This document shows positions 8,962-18,049 of a stretch of 36,662 nt of DNA, in pieces (within the stretch, counting starts at the first letter, position 1; every line of letters starts with the position of its first letter). A model generated the notes under the pieces. It had not been told where the DNA came from, ran no database searches, and saw only the letters and a program-made list of their open reading frames with translations. The translations under genes were made by a program, and so were the position numbers. This DNA comes from Pseudomonas psychrophila HA-4 (GTDB lineage: Bacteria > Pseudomonadota > Gammaproteobacteria > Pseudomonadales > Pseudomonadaceae), in assembly GCF_000282975.1 (NCBI RefSeq), contig NZ_ALJC01000077.1:1-36662 (forward strand), written 5' to 3'.

Positions 8962-9026
8962 ATTCAGAACGGCGCGACGTCATCTAAGCTGGGTTGGAAG
9001 ATATTCTTCCGGAGAGGAATCATTTG

Positions 9027-9500
9027 ATGCGCGCTTTTCTATTGCTCTTTCTTTTATTTCCAGTGCTAGAGCTGTACGTCTTTTTCAAGGTCAGCACCGC
9101 TATTGGGTTTTTCCCCGCGTTGTTGCTGATAATTGCAGGCTCCATGCTGGGTGTCCTGGTGGTACGCGTTGCAGGGTTGGCGACTGCCTTGAGTGCCCGC
9201 GAGAGCCTTAATCGCGGTGAGCTGCCTGCCCAGCAAATGCTGCATGGCCTGATGATGGCATTGGGTGGCGGCTTGCTGGTGCTTCCAGGTTTTATCAGCG
9301 ACATCGCAGGTCTGTTGTTGCTGTTTCCGCCGGTTCGCCGTTTTCTGGTCAACCGCCTGCGCAAGCGCGCAGAAGAACAGGCCATTCGTCAGCGTGCGTT
9401 TGCCGATGAGTTTGAAGCGGCACGTCGACCGGGCACGCACCAACCGTTGGGTCGTGAGCCCAACGTGATCGAAGGCGAGTTCGAACACCGCGACAAGTAA
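9027..9500 (+). CDS. fxsA: FxsA family inner-membrane protein
   Basis: The 157-residue protein begins MRAFLLLFLLFPVLELYVFFKVSTAIGFFPALLLIIAGSMLG, the FxsA signature with two closely spaced membrane helices, followed by further hydrophobic segments (QQMLHGLMMALGGGLLVLPGFISDIAGLLLLFP) and a charged cytoplasmic tail. E. coli FxsA overproduction relieves F-plasmid exclusion of phage T7, but its cell role is unclear. I start at ATG 9027, preceded by GGAGAGG (9011-9017), rather than at the longer ATG 8994, which has no ribosome site. It sits directly ahead of groES, a conserved order, but is separated by a terminator. Confidence 0.9.
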   Translation: MRAFLLLFLLFPVLELYVFFKVSTAIGFFPALLLIIAGSMLGVLVVRVAGLATALSARESLNRGELPAQQMLHGLMMALGGGLLVLPGFISDIAGLLLLFPPVRRFLVNRLRKRAEEQAIRQRAFADEFEAARRPGTHQPLGREPNVIEGEFEHRDK

Positions 9501-9521
9501 ACTTTCCTTCAAAGGCTTTGG

Positions 9522-9551
9522 CACGGCACCTACGGTGCCGTGTTTGTTTTT
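9522..9551 (+). terminator. rho-independent terminator after fxsA
   Basis: CACGGCACC-TAC-GGTGCCGTG is a perfect 9-bp hairpin followed by TTTGTTTTT. It separates fxsA from the groE operon. Confidence 0.88.
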
Positions 9552-9588
9552 GGGCCGTACAAAAGGTAAAAAATTTCGGTAGGGCGCC

Positions 9589-9615
9589 CTTGTAATCACT
9601 GGATGCGCCCTTATG
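9589..9615 (+). promoter_or_regulatory. candidate sigma-32 heat-shock promoter of groESL
   Basis: CTTGTAA (9589-9595; consensus CTTGAAA) and CCCTTATG (9608-9615; consensus CCCCATnT) are separated by 12 bp, giving a start near 9622 and a leader of about 120 nt. The leader contains a small hairpin, GCCGGT (9697-9702) with ACCGGC (9709-9714). Match to consensus is moderate; heat-shock control of groE is established for the genus. Confidence 0.5.
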
Positions 9616-9745
9616 TAACTGACACCGCAGGGTTTTGCTGGCAACAGCAGGCTCCTTTAGCGAATCACCCCCGGCATTTCCGGACTTGCAAACCCAGCCG
9701 GTATTGACACCGGCCGATGAACACCACAATTAGGAGAGATCGACA

Positions 9746-10039
9746 ATGAAGCTTCGTCCTCTGCATGACCGCGTCGTAATCCGTCGCAGCGAAGAAGAAA
9801 AGAAAACCGCTGGCGGTATCGTTCTGCCTGGTTCGGCTGCCGAGAAAGCTAACAGCGGTGAAGTCATCGCTGTGGGTACGGGTCGCGTTCTGGACAACGG
9901 TGAAGTGCGTGCGCTGGCCGTGAAAGTGGGTGACAAGGTTGTGTTCGGCCCTTACTCCGGCAGCAACACTGTGAAAGTCGACGGCGAAGACCTGTTGGTA
10001 ATGGCTGAGAACGAGATTCTCGCTGTTATCGAAGGCTGA
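9746..10039 (+). CDS. groES: GroES co-chaperonin
   Basis: The 97-residue protein starts [31 protein letters not shown], containing the GroES mobile loop (about 17-32) that contacts GroEL, followed by [15 protein letters not shown] and the C-terminal [10 protein letters not shown]. It forms the seven-subunit lid over the GroEL cage in the cytoplasm. The start has a clear ribosome site, TAGGAGAG, about 8 bases upstream. groEL follows after 49 bp, as in the usual bicistronic operon. Confidence 0.98.
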   Translation: MKLRPLHDRVVIRRSEEEKKTAGGIVLPGSAAEKANSGEVIAVGTGRVLDNGEVRALAVKVGDKVVFGPYSGSNTVKVDGEDLLVMAENEILAVIEG

Positions 10040-10076
10040 TTCCCCGCTCCTTTTCCCGCTACTACAAAGTATTTAA

Positions 10077-11732
<1,656 letters not shown>

Positions 11733-11753
11733 GCCAGCCCTACCCCGATACGC

Positions 11754-11789
11754 AAAAGCCCCGCCTGAGTCATCAGGTGGGGCTTTTTT
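11754..11789 (+). terminator. rho-independent terminator after groEL
   Basis: AAAAGCCCCGCCTGA pairs with TCAGGTGGGGCTTTT around a GTCA loop (one G-T pair), followed by a T-run. It ends the groESL transcript. Confidence 0.93.
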
Positions 11790-11971
11790 GTGCCTGTAAA
11801 TTGTGGGCAAGCCACTGTATGCAGTCTGTGAACCATGAGTGAAAGAATTGTTAAAGGTGTCTGGCTGTTAACTAAAACGTGTAAAGGCCCTGTGGAGCTA
11901 GCTCTCAGCGGTTCTTGGCCTTAAGCTGCGCGGGCCAAGACGGCCGTTACTGCGTTCGGAGAAAAGTGCCC

Positions 11972-12655
11972 ATGCGAATTTTATTGGTTGAAGACAACCG
12001 CGATATCCTCGCCAACCTTGCGGACTACCTGGGGCTTAAAGGTTATACCGTTGACTGCGCGCAGGACGGCTTGTCAGGGTTGCACCTGGCGGCTACCGAG
12101 CATTACGACTTGATCGTGCTCGACATTATGCTGCCCGGTATTGACGGCTACACCTTGTGCAAACGCCTACGCGAAGACGCACGTCGCGACACCCCAGTCA
12201 TCATGCTGACCGCCCGCGACCAATTGGATGATCGCCTACAGGGCTTCAAGTCAGGCGCCGATGACTACCTGCTCAAGCCGTTTGCCCTCTCGGAGCTGGC
12301 GGCGCGAATTGAAGCAGTGCTACGCCGTGCTCAAGGCGGCGGTCGTCGTGAGTTGCAGGTCGGAGACTTGCGTTACGACCTCGATACCCTCGAAGTGACT
12401 CGCGAAGGGCGCCTGCTCAAACTCAACCCGGTCGGCCTCAAGTTGCTGGCTGTGCTGATGCAAAAAAGCCCGCATGTGTTACGCCGTGAAGTGCTTGAAG
12501 AAGCCCTATGGGGCGACGACTGCCCGGACAGTGACAGCCTTCGCAGCCACGTTCACCAGTTGCGCCAGGTGATCGACAAACCGTTCGACAAACCTTTATT
12601 GCAAACCGTGCATGGTGTGGGCTATCGCCTCGCCGAGAGTCGTGATGGAGTTTAA
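11972..12655 (+). CDS. colR: ColR response regulator (OmpR family)
   Basis: The 227-residue regulator has a receiver domain (MRILLVEDNRD; phosphoacceptor Asp51 in LIVLDIMLPG; TARD switch threonine; LLKPF lysine) and a C-terminal winged-helix DNA-binding domain (VLRREVLEEALWG ... SLRSHVHQLRQVIDKPF ... TVHGVGYRL). ColRS controls outer-membrane and LPS functions, metal tolerance and root colonisation in Pseudomonas. The identification uses the overlap with colS, the location after groEL as in P. aeruginosa PA4381, and the downstream methyltransferase-kinase operon. The longer frame from 11915 lacks a ribosome site; ATG 11972 has CGGAG upstream. Confidence 0.9.
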   Translation: MRILLVEDNRDILANLADYLGLKGYTVDCAQDGLSGLHLAATEHYDLIVLDIMLPGIDGYTLCKRLREDARRDTPVIMLTARDQLDDRLQGFKSGADDYLLKPFALSELAARIEAVLRRAQGGGRRELQVGDLRYDLDTLEVTREGRLLKLNPVGLKLLAVLMQKSPHVLRREVLEEALWGDDCPDSDSLRSHVHQLRQVIDKPFDKPLLQTVHGVGYRLAESRDGV

Positions 12656-13925
12656 GCAAAGCCTTGCCCAACGGATCATCATCGCCTTCGCACTGATGAG
12701 TGCGCTGGTGGCGGGAACGTTTGCGATGGGTATTGTTGCCACCGTGCACTTGGTCGAAGAAAAACTCATTTCAGCAGGGCTGGGCGGTGACCTGCAACGC
12801 CTGCTGCTGATGGATAACGTCAGCGACTGGAACCACCGTCCCGAGCCGGATCAGTTGTTCTACTACAGTGGTGGCCGTGGCGATTTTGCCTTGCCCAAGG
12901 ACCTGCGCCACCTGGAGCCGGGTTTCCATGAGGTGTTCCGCGATCAGTTGTCGTACCACGCGATGGTCGAAGTGGTCGATGGTCGGCGCTATGTATTGCT
13001 ACAAGACCAAAGCGATTTTGAAGAGCGCGAGCGCGTGTTGTTTGCCGTAGTGTTGGTTGGCTTCGTGCTGGCGCTGGCGTTGGCAGTATTCCTAGGCTGG
13101 GTGCTTGCACGCCGAGTAATGGCTCCCGTGGTGCGATTGGCTCGGCAGGTGCGGCATCGAGATCAATTGTTGGGGTTGGCGCCGCCCCTGGCGCCGGACT
13201 ATGCGGCCGATGAGGTTGGCGAATTGGCGGTGGCCTTCGATGCCACGCTAGGACGTTTGCGTGACACCTTGACTCGCGAGCGGTTGTTCACCAGCGATGT
13301 GAGTCATGAGTTGCGTACGCCCTTGATGGTGTTGGCCAGTTCCTGCGAGTTACTGCTGGAAAGTCCGTCGCTGGATCAGCGTAGTCGCTCACAAGTGGAG
13401 CGTATTTCCCGGGCCTGCGAAGAAATGCGCGAACTGGTGCAGACCTTTCTCATGCTGGCTCGCGCCCAGCATGAAGATGCCAGCATGTCGCCCACTGTCA
13501 CCCTGACCACCGTGGCGGAAGGATTGATCAGCTTGTGGCGCGGCCCTATTGAAGCGAAGGGCCTGACACTGATTTACGACCCGGGTAATCCCCTTGATAC
13601 CCGTTACAACGCGACATTTCTGCATGCGGTCATGGGCAACCTGCTTCGCAATGCTCTGCACTACACCGATACCGGTTTTATTCGACTGAGCCTTGAGCCC
13701 ACTGGATTTGTGGTCGAAGACAGCGGCGTCGGGATCCCCGAAGAGAAGCGCCAAGCCATGTTTCAACCCTTTGTTCGCGGCAGTGAAAAGCGCGGCGAGG
13801 GGCTAGGACTAGGTTTGTCGCTGGTGCAACGGATCTGCGACAGCCAGGGCTGGCGTGTGACACTAACCACCATGGAGCCCAACGGCTGCCGCTTCCACGT
13901 CGAGTTGAACCCCGCAGAACTCTGA
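12645..13925 (+). CDS. colS: ColS sensor histidine kinase
   Basis: The 426-residue inner-membrane kinase has a helix at about 10-34, a periplasmic domain of about 100 residues, a second helix at about 131-154, a HAMP-like linker, the H box FTSDVSHELRTPL (His221), N box NLLRNALHYT and G boxes VEDSGVGIPEE and GEGLGLGLSL. The periplasmic part keeps His35, Glu38, Glu96, His105 and the E126-x-x-E129 motif; from memory, published work on P. putida ColS implicates the ExxE motif and neighbouring His/Glu residues in sensing Fe(III) and Zn. The gene overlaps the end of colR by 11 nt, implying translational coupling. ATG 12645 is preferred over the longer frame. Confidence 0.9.
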   Translation: MEFKQSLAQRIIIAFALMSALVAGTFAMGIVATVHLVEEKLISAGLGGDLQRLLLMDNVSDWNHRPEPDQLFYYSGGRGDFALPKDLRHLEPGFHEVFRDQLSYHAMVEVVDGRRYVLLQDQSDFEERERVLFAVVLVGFVLALALAVFLGWVLARRVMAPVVRLARQVRHRDQLLGLAPPLAPDYAADEVGELAVAFDATLGRLRDTLTRERLFTSDVSHELRTPLMVLASSCELLLESPSLDQRSRSQVERISRACEEMRELVQTFLMLARAQHEDASMSPTVTLTTVAEGLISLWRGPIEAKGLTLIYDPGNPLDTRYNATFLHAVMGNLLRNALHYTDTGFIRLSLEPTGFVVEDSGVGIPEEKRQAMFQPFVRGSEKRGEGLGLGLSLVQRICDSQGWRVTLTTMEPNGCRFHVELNPAEL

Positions 13926-14044
13926 ACTTCCTTTCGTGGCCCACGTTCTGTGGGTCGCTCTTCCTACAATTGATTAGTTGGCTGAATGGCCCTAAGCCAG
14001 TATCTTGAGCCTGTAAAACCCTGCAAAGTTTATGGGCTCAATGG

Positions 14045-14058
14045 TACAAATTTTTCAC
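14045..14058. promoter_or_regulatory. candidate ColR operator upstream of the methyltransferase gene
   Basis: TACAAATTTTTCAC lies 67 bp before the methyltransferase ATG. As I remember it, the published P. putida ColR site has an A(C/G) step followed by a T-run and CAC, which this resembles. The exact published consensus is not certain to me, so this is a candidate only. Confidence 0.35.
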
Positions 14059-14125
14059 CTGATGATGACCTGATGCAAACGTGCTCCTGTTTAAGGTGGC
14101 GCTTACTTGCTTCAGGAGACTCGTC

Positions 14126-14806
14126 ATGAGCACCACCATCAAACTTAAATTTTCTGAAAAATATAACCAGCAACATGCGACTGAATATTTGCTTAAACAC
14201 CAGGACGGGCTTGCTCGGCGCCTCTCGCATAAACGCGATGTACAACTGGCGCGTAAAGCTTTGGCACTGGTGGGCGAACCTGGTCTAGTTTTAGACCTAC
14301 CCTGTGGGGCGGGGCGGTTTTGGCCGCTGTTGGCTGAACATCCAAACCGGGGAATCATCGGTGCAGATAATTCGGCGTCCATGCTTGAGGTGGCGTCGAT
14401 CGCTCAGCCTGCTGATGTGGTGAAACGCGTAAGGTGCTTGCAAACATCTGCATTTGACATAGACCTTGCAGACAACGCCGTAGACAGCATTTTTTGCATG
14501 CGTCTGCTGCATCACATTGGTGATGCAAGCCACCGGATGGCTCTGCTTAAGGAGTTTCATCGGGTCAGCCGAGACAGCGTAATTGTTTCATTGTGGGTTG
14601 ATGGCAACGTTAAAGCCTGGAAACGCAAGCGACTTGAGAGTCAGCGCACTGCGGATGCCGGGCCGGATGGTTACCAAAATCGCTTTGTGTTACAGGCGGC
14701 TACCGTTGAAGCCGAGTTTAAAAAGGCTGGTTTTACTGTTCAGGAGCATCTGGATTTTCTCCCGCTCTATTCGATGTGGCGGGTTTATATATTACGTAAG
14801 AGGTAA
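14126..14806 (+). CDS. class I SAM-dependent methyltransferase in the ColRS-linked operon
   Basis: The 226-residue protein has motif I VLDLPCGAGRFWPLL (55-69), an acidic end of strand 2 in IIGADNSASML, and a DSIFCMRLLHHIGD region typical of class I methyltransferases. Substrate is unknown. It is followed 3 nt later by the InaA/WapQ kinase, matching the methyltransferase-kinase pair described downstream of colRS in P. fluorescens and PA4379-PA4378 in P. aeruginosa (from memory), which suggests a role in LPS core or envelope modification. ATG 14126 has CAGGAGA upstream; the longer frame from 14081 has no ribosome site. Confidence 0.85.
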   Translation: MSTTIKLKFSEKYNQQHATEYLLKHQDGLARRLSHKRDVQLARKALALVGEPGLVLDLPCGAGRFWPLLAEHPNRGIIGADNSASMLEVASIAQPADVVKRVRCLQTSAFDIDLADNAVDSIFCMRLLHHIGDASHRMALLKEFHRVSRDSVIVSLWVDGNVKAWKRKRLESQRTADAGPDGYQNRFVLQAATVEAEFKKAGFTVQEHLDFLPLYSMWRVYILRKR

Positions 14807-14809
14807 TGC

Positions 14810-15526
14810 ATGGCCGTTGATTCTGTGTCGCCACACCAACCCGCAACTGAAGACCGTTTTGATTTCTACTGGCAGCAACAAGGCGAGTGGGTTGAGGAGC
14901 CAAATCAGCGTCGCGGTGGTGAGAGTGGCGTACAACGCATCCACGATGCCAAAGGGCGCACGCTGTATGTCAAACGTCAGGTCGAACACACCTATCGCAG
15001 TTGGCGCTACCCGCTGGGTCGCCCAACGGTATTGCGCGAGCAAGATGCGCTGCTCGCCATGAACCGTCTATCGGTTGGCGTGCCTGAACTGGTGTACTGC
15101 GGGGCTCAGCAAGGGCCCGAGAAACAATGGCGGGCATTGTTAGTGACCGCTGCGCTGGAACGTTTTATTGAAATAGACAATTGGTACGCTGCCGGTGAGC
15201 GTGAAGCTCATGGTGAGGCGCTCCATGATCGCGTGCTTGAAACCATTGCCGCCACCTTGGCGCGCATGCACCTAGGGCGCTGGCAACATGGTTGTCTGTA
15301 TGCCAAGCATGTATTTGTTCGAGTGACAGGCAAGGGTGAAAGTGCTCAGGTAGAAGTAGCCCTGTTGGACTTTGAAAAAAGCCGGCAACGACTGACGGCC
15401 TCCAAGGCCGCCTCGCATGACTTGAAACAGCTACGCCGCCACTCGTCGTGGAACACTGACGACTGGACCAAACTGAACTACTTTTATGAAAAGGTGTTTG
15501 GCAGCACCATCAAAGGGTTACGGTGA
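14810..15526 (+). CDS. inaA: lipopolysaccharide kinase, InaA/WapQ family
   Basis: The 238-residue cytoplasmic protein belongs to the eukaryotic-kinase-like LPS core kinases. TLYVKRQ supplies the candidate ATP lysine (Lys55), REQDAL the helix-C glutamate (Glu77), RWQHGCLYAKHVFV (158-170) the catalytic loop and LLDFEK the metal-binding aspartate (Asp187). The loop reads HGC where classical kinases have HGD or HRD. Family members phosphorylate LPS core heptose or Kdo. The start codon follows the methyltransferase stop by 3 nt, with AGAGG as ribosome site inside that gene. WapQ is an equally fitting name; substrate is not shown by sequence. Confidence 0.82.
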   Translation: MAVDSVSPHQPATEDRFDFYWQQQGEWVEEPNQRRGGESGVQRIHDAKGRTLYVKRQVEHTYRSWRYPLGRPTVLREQDALLAMNRLSVGVPELVYCGAQQGPEKQWRALLVTAALERFIEIDNWYAAGEREAHGEALHDRVLETIAATLARMHLGRWQHGCLYAKHVFVRVTGKGESAQVEVALLDFEKSRQRLTASKAASHDLKQLRRHSSWNTDDWTKLNYFYEKVFGSTIKGLR

Positions 15527-15747
15527 TGAAGCGAGAAGTAGCACGAAGTTTGTTTTTGCTGGGCTCTCTGGTCGTTGCCTCCGTGGCAATGGCTGCCTGG
15601 CAACCGCCAGTGACACAAGTACTGAGTGCAACGGCCACGGGTGCGCATTGCCCTATTCCACGTGTGGCCAAAGTTGTCGCTGAAGCAAAACCCGATCAGG
15701 AACTGTTGCTGTTTATGTATGGGATGAAGCAGGGCTTAAGGCCTTAG
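15526..15747 (+). CDS. small exported protein, third gene of the ColRS-linked operon
   Basis: The 73-residue product has a good Sec signal peptide (MKREVARSLFLLGSLVVASVAMA, cleavage before AWQPPV), leaving a mature periplasmic protein of about 50 residues with one cysteine (ATGAHCPIPRVAKV) and a conserved-looking end, QELLLFMYGMKQGLRP. The start overlaps the kinase stop (TGATG), so it is translationally coupled to the kinase; a GTG three bases earlier is an alternative. I recognise no family. Context suggests an envelope role alongside the kinase and methyltransferase. Confidence 0.75.
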   Translation: MKREVARSLFLLGSLVVASVAMAAWQPPVTQVLSATATGAHCPIPRVAKVVAEAKPDQELLLFMYGMKQGLRP

Positions 15748-15756
15748 CGGCAACCA

Positions 15757-15846
15757 GCAAGCGGCAAGTTACAAGTTAAAAACAAGCCGTGTTGGCACCG
15801 ATGCTCTTGCTTTTAACTTGAAGCTTATAGCTTGAAGCTTGCGGCT
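15757..15846. repeat. inverted repeat element, copy 1 (AAGCTTGCGGCT family)
   Basis: The 99-bp gap between two converging genes is filled by a loose inverted repeat. GCGGCAAG then ACAAGTTAAAAACAAG on the left mirrors CTTGC and TTTTAACTTGAAGC then AAGCTTGCGGCT on the right. The 12-mer AAGCTTGCGGCT (15835-15846) recurs at 27291-27302 in a similar element. It probably also serves as a transcription terminator. Confidence 0.6.
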
Positions 15847-16944
15847 CTACACAACGTGTAGATGATTATCCCAAAGCCCCGACGGCAACCCCAAAGGCTT
15901 AGCTACCAACTCACTCTGACGGCAATCGTAGAACCGGCAACGGCCTTGGCCGGACGTCACCACAAACCCGTCTTTCACTGCGCCCACGCCTGCGCAGTCT
16001 GGCAAAGGTGCATCCAGACGCACTGCGCCGCTGTCCAAGTCCCACACAAAAAATCGGTTACCCCGTGGCGCCGTCAAGGCTACCAGCCGCAGCTCGCTGT
16101 GTACCGCGACACTGGCCGTGTAATGCCCCATGGCACGCAGTTGTTGCTCGGCCACTGGAAACGGTTCAAATGGCTGGCCAGGGCGCTTGATCGCCAGTAA
16201 CTCGGACAACTCATGGGCATCGCCCATAAATTGCTGGCAGGCAACGATGGTGCCGTCGCTGGCGATCCCTAGGTGGCGCACGCTGTTCATCTGCTGGCTC
16301 AATGTTTCCTTGCTCAGCAACGTACCGTCACGCTGCATCAGCACCAAACTAGGCTCCATCGCGTTGAGGTTCATTTCAACCCGGCTTTCGGCCTCCGTGC
16401 GAATACCACCGTTGGCCACCACCAGTGTTTCGCCATCGGGCATCCATGACACTTGATGCGGGCCCACGCCATGAGTGGGGATTTCGCCGCTGTGAACTAG
16501 GCGTTCGCCTTCAAAGCGGTACACCCCCAGCAAGCCACGGCCCGGGTCGGTGGTGTCATTCTCGGTGGTGTATAGCCATTCGCCGTCTTTATGAATCACC
16601 GCATGGCCATAAAAATGCCGGTTGGGTAGCGACGTCAGGGTTTGCAGCAGTTGCCCGTCCCTGAGGCTGATCAAGTAGCTCTCAGTGCCGGGACGTCGCG
16701 CCACAAACAACGCAACAGGCAGTGTTGGGTGGTTGATGATGTCGTGGCAGCGCTGGCCGACTTGAGTACTGAACACTTGGGTGCCATCCAGTCGATAGCC
16801 GACGGCAAAGTGTTTGCCGTCCACATCGTCGCGGGCACTGAGCAGCAGCGGACTTTGGCCTTTGGGTTTAAACAGCGACCAACCGCCCAGCGTCACTGCG
16901 CTCAGCAATAAACCGCCGAGCTTGAGAGCTTGCCTGCGCATCAT
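15847..16944 (-). CDS. DUF1513 family protein, Tat-exported, beta-propeller-like
   Basis: The 365-residue product begins MMRRQALKLGGLLLSAVTLGGW, with an RRQALK twin-arginine motif and hydrophobic core, so it is probably exported folded. The rest has repeated short units such as GHAVIHKDGEWLYTTEND, GVGPHQVSWMPDGETLVVANGG and HYTASVAVHSELRLVALTAPRG, the pattern of a beta-propeller. No enzyme motif is recognised. It ends the cluster icmP, DUF1111, imelysin, DUF1513. A start 15 nt earlier (16959) overlaps the imelysin stop as TAATG; I choose 16944 because AAGGA lies 7 nt ahead. Confidence 0.85.
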   Translation of the reverse strand: MMRRQALKLGGLLLSAVTLGGWSLFKPKGQSPLLLSARDDVDGKHFAVGYRLDGTQVFSTQVGQRCHDIINHPTLPVALFVARRPGTESYLISLRDGQLLQTLTSLPNRHFYGHAVIHKDGEWLYTTENDTTDPGRGLLGVYRFEGERLVHSGEIPTHGVGPHQVSWMPDGETLVVANGGIRTEAESRVEMNLNAMEPSLVLMQRDGTLLSKETLSQQMNSVRHLGIASDGTIVACQQFMGDAHELSELLAIKRPGQPFEPFPVAEQQLRAMGHYTASVAVHSELRLVALTAPRGNRFFVWDLDSGAVRLDAPLPDCAGVGAVKDGFVVTSGQGRCRFYDCRQSELVAKPLGLPSGLWDNHLHVV

Positions 16945-16958
16945 CGAACCATCCTTCA

Positions 16959-18023
16959 TTAATCGCCGTCGTTGGCGTTAAAGCCCAGTTGAATACCCAG
17001 CGCCTTGGCCAGTTCGCCTTCGTGCAGACGGTGAACCACGTTAAGGCTGTCGTAGATGGCATCTAACTGAGCGCGGCCAGCGTCGTCAGCCAACAATTCG
17101 TTGAGCGTGCGCGAGTTGTCGTTGAACAGTTTGAGCGAGGCGGCGTACGCGGCATCGATCTTGTCAGCCAGCGGCTTTTGCTCGGCGGGCAACAGGCCAC
17201 GCAAGCCTTTGTTGTCGACCCCGACCCATACGGTCTGAGCGGCCGCGAGGCTGGCCGCCAGGCTTTGCAGCGAGCCCTGACTGCGCCATGCGTCGGCCTG
17301 GAAGGGCTGTGGAATGCCTTTGCTCTGACGGCCCATGGGCGTGCCGAGCTTCTTCTTCAGGGTGTCGAGTGCGGTTACTTGTACACGCAGCAGGTCAGCA
17401 ATGGCTTCGTGAGAGTCCGCATAACGCTGGTTCGGGAACTTGGTCATCTGCGCCAGCATGCCGTCAGTGCTGTTCCAGCTCGCCAAAATGTCTTCGGCCA
17501 GTTGTTTTTGACGTTCGCCAATCGCCGTCAGCAGAGGGCAATAGCGGGCTTTTTGTGCCGTGTCGGCTAGGTCGATATTGCTGTCGAAAAGAATGTATTC
17601 GTAAGCCGACAAGCCTTGCACCACCACGCTGGACTTGGCCAGCCCAGCGGCATCGATCTGCGGCTGGGCTACGACCAACTGCTCAACCTGACGCCCGACC
17701 AAGTTCTTTTTGTCTGGCCAGAACTGTACTTGCCACGAGCGATTGCCTTCGGCCAATGGCCCAATCAGCAACGGCTGCAACTCGGCCCAAGCCTTTTGTG
17801 CGTGCAAGAAGTCAGCGCGAGCGGTGTCGAGCGATTCTTTGCCTTCGCAGTACGCGAGTGCGCTGACCGCCAACTGGCGGTCAGCTTCAACCCAGCGGCT
17901 GTAGGTCGGCAGGATCACCTGTTTGGCGATAGCGGCCGAGGTAACGGCTTGCGGGTCTTGTGGCGAGCAGGCGGCCAAGGCAATCGCGGCAAGGCTGGTG
18001 AACAGAAGTTTGGGTCGAAACAT
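16959..18023 (-). CDS. imelysin-family lipoprotein with altered GxHxxE motif
   Basis: The 354-residue protein starts with a lipoprotein signal peptide ending LAAC (Cys19). The fold signature FLHAQKAWAELQPLLIGPL then RSWQVQFWPDKKNLVGRQVEQL, and YEYILFD, match imelysin (peptidase M75-like) proteins. The motif GxHxxE appears as GLSAYE at 137-142: the glutamate is kept (Glu142) but histidine is serine (Ser139). It follows the DUF1111 gene by 26 bp and touches DUF1513, as in PA4372. Imelysin proteins are linked to iron uptake; this copy may bind a partner rather than metal. Confidence 0.88.
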   Translation of the reverse strand: MFRPKLLFTSLAAIALAACSPQDPQAVTSAAIAKQVILPTYSRWVEADRQLAVSALAYCEGKESLDTARADFLHAQKAWAELQPLLIGPLAEGNRSWQVQFWPDKKNLVGRQVEQLVVAQPQIDAAGLAKSSVVVQGLSAYEYILFDSNIDLADTAQKARYCPLLTAIGERQKQLAEDILASWNSTDGMLAQMTKFPNQRYADSHEAIADLLRVQVTALDTLKKKLGTPMGRQSKGIPQPFQADAWRSQGSLQSLAASLAAAQTVWVGVDNKGLRGLLPAEQKPLADKIDAAYAASLKLFNDNSRTLNELLADDAGRAQLDAIYDSLNVVHRLHEGELAKALGIQLGFNANDGD

Positions 18024-18049
18024 GTCGGGGTCCCCGATCTTGTAAGGCG

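Noticed and set aside
9704..9730. TTGACA and CACAAT ahead of groES as a sigma-70 promoter
   Set aside because: The spacer is only 15 bp and the start would fall on the ribosome site, leaving no usable leader.
13938..13956. GGCCCAC...GTGGGTC hairpin after colS as a terminator
   Set aside because: The stem contains a mismatch-like G-T pair and no U-run follows; too weak to annotate.
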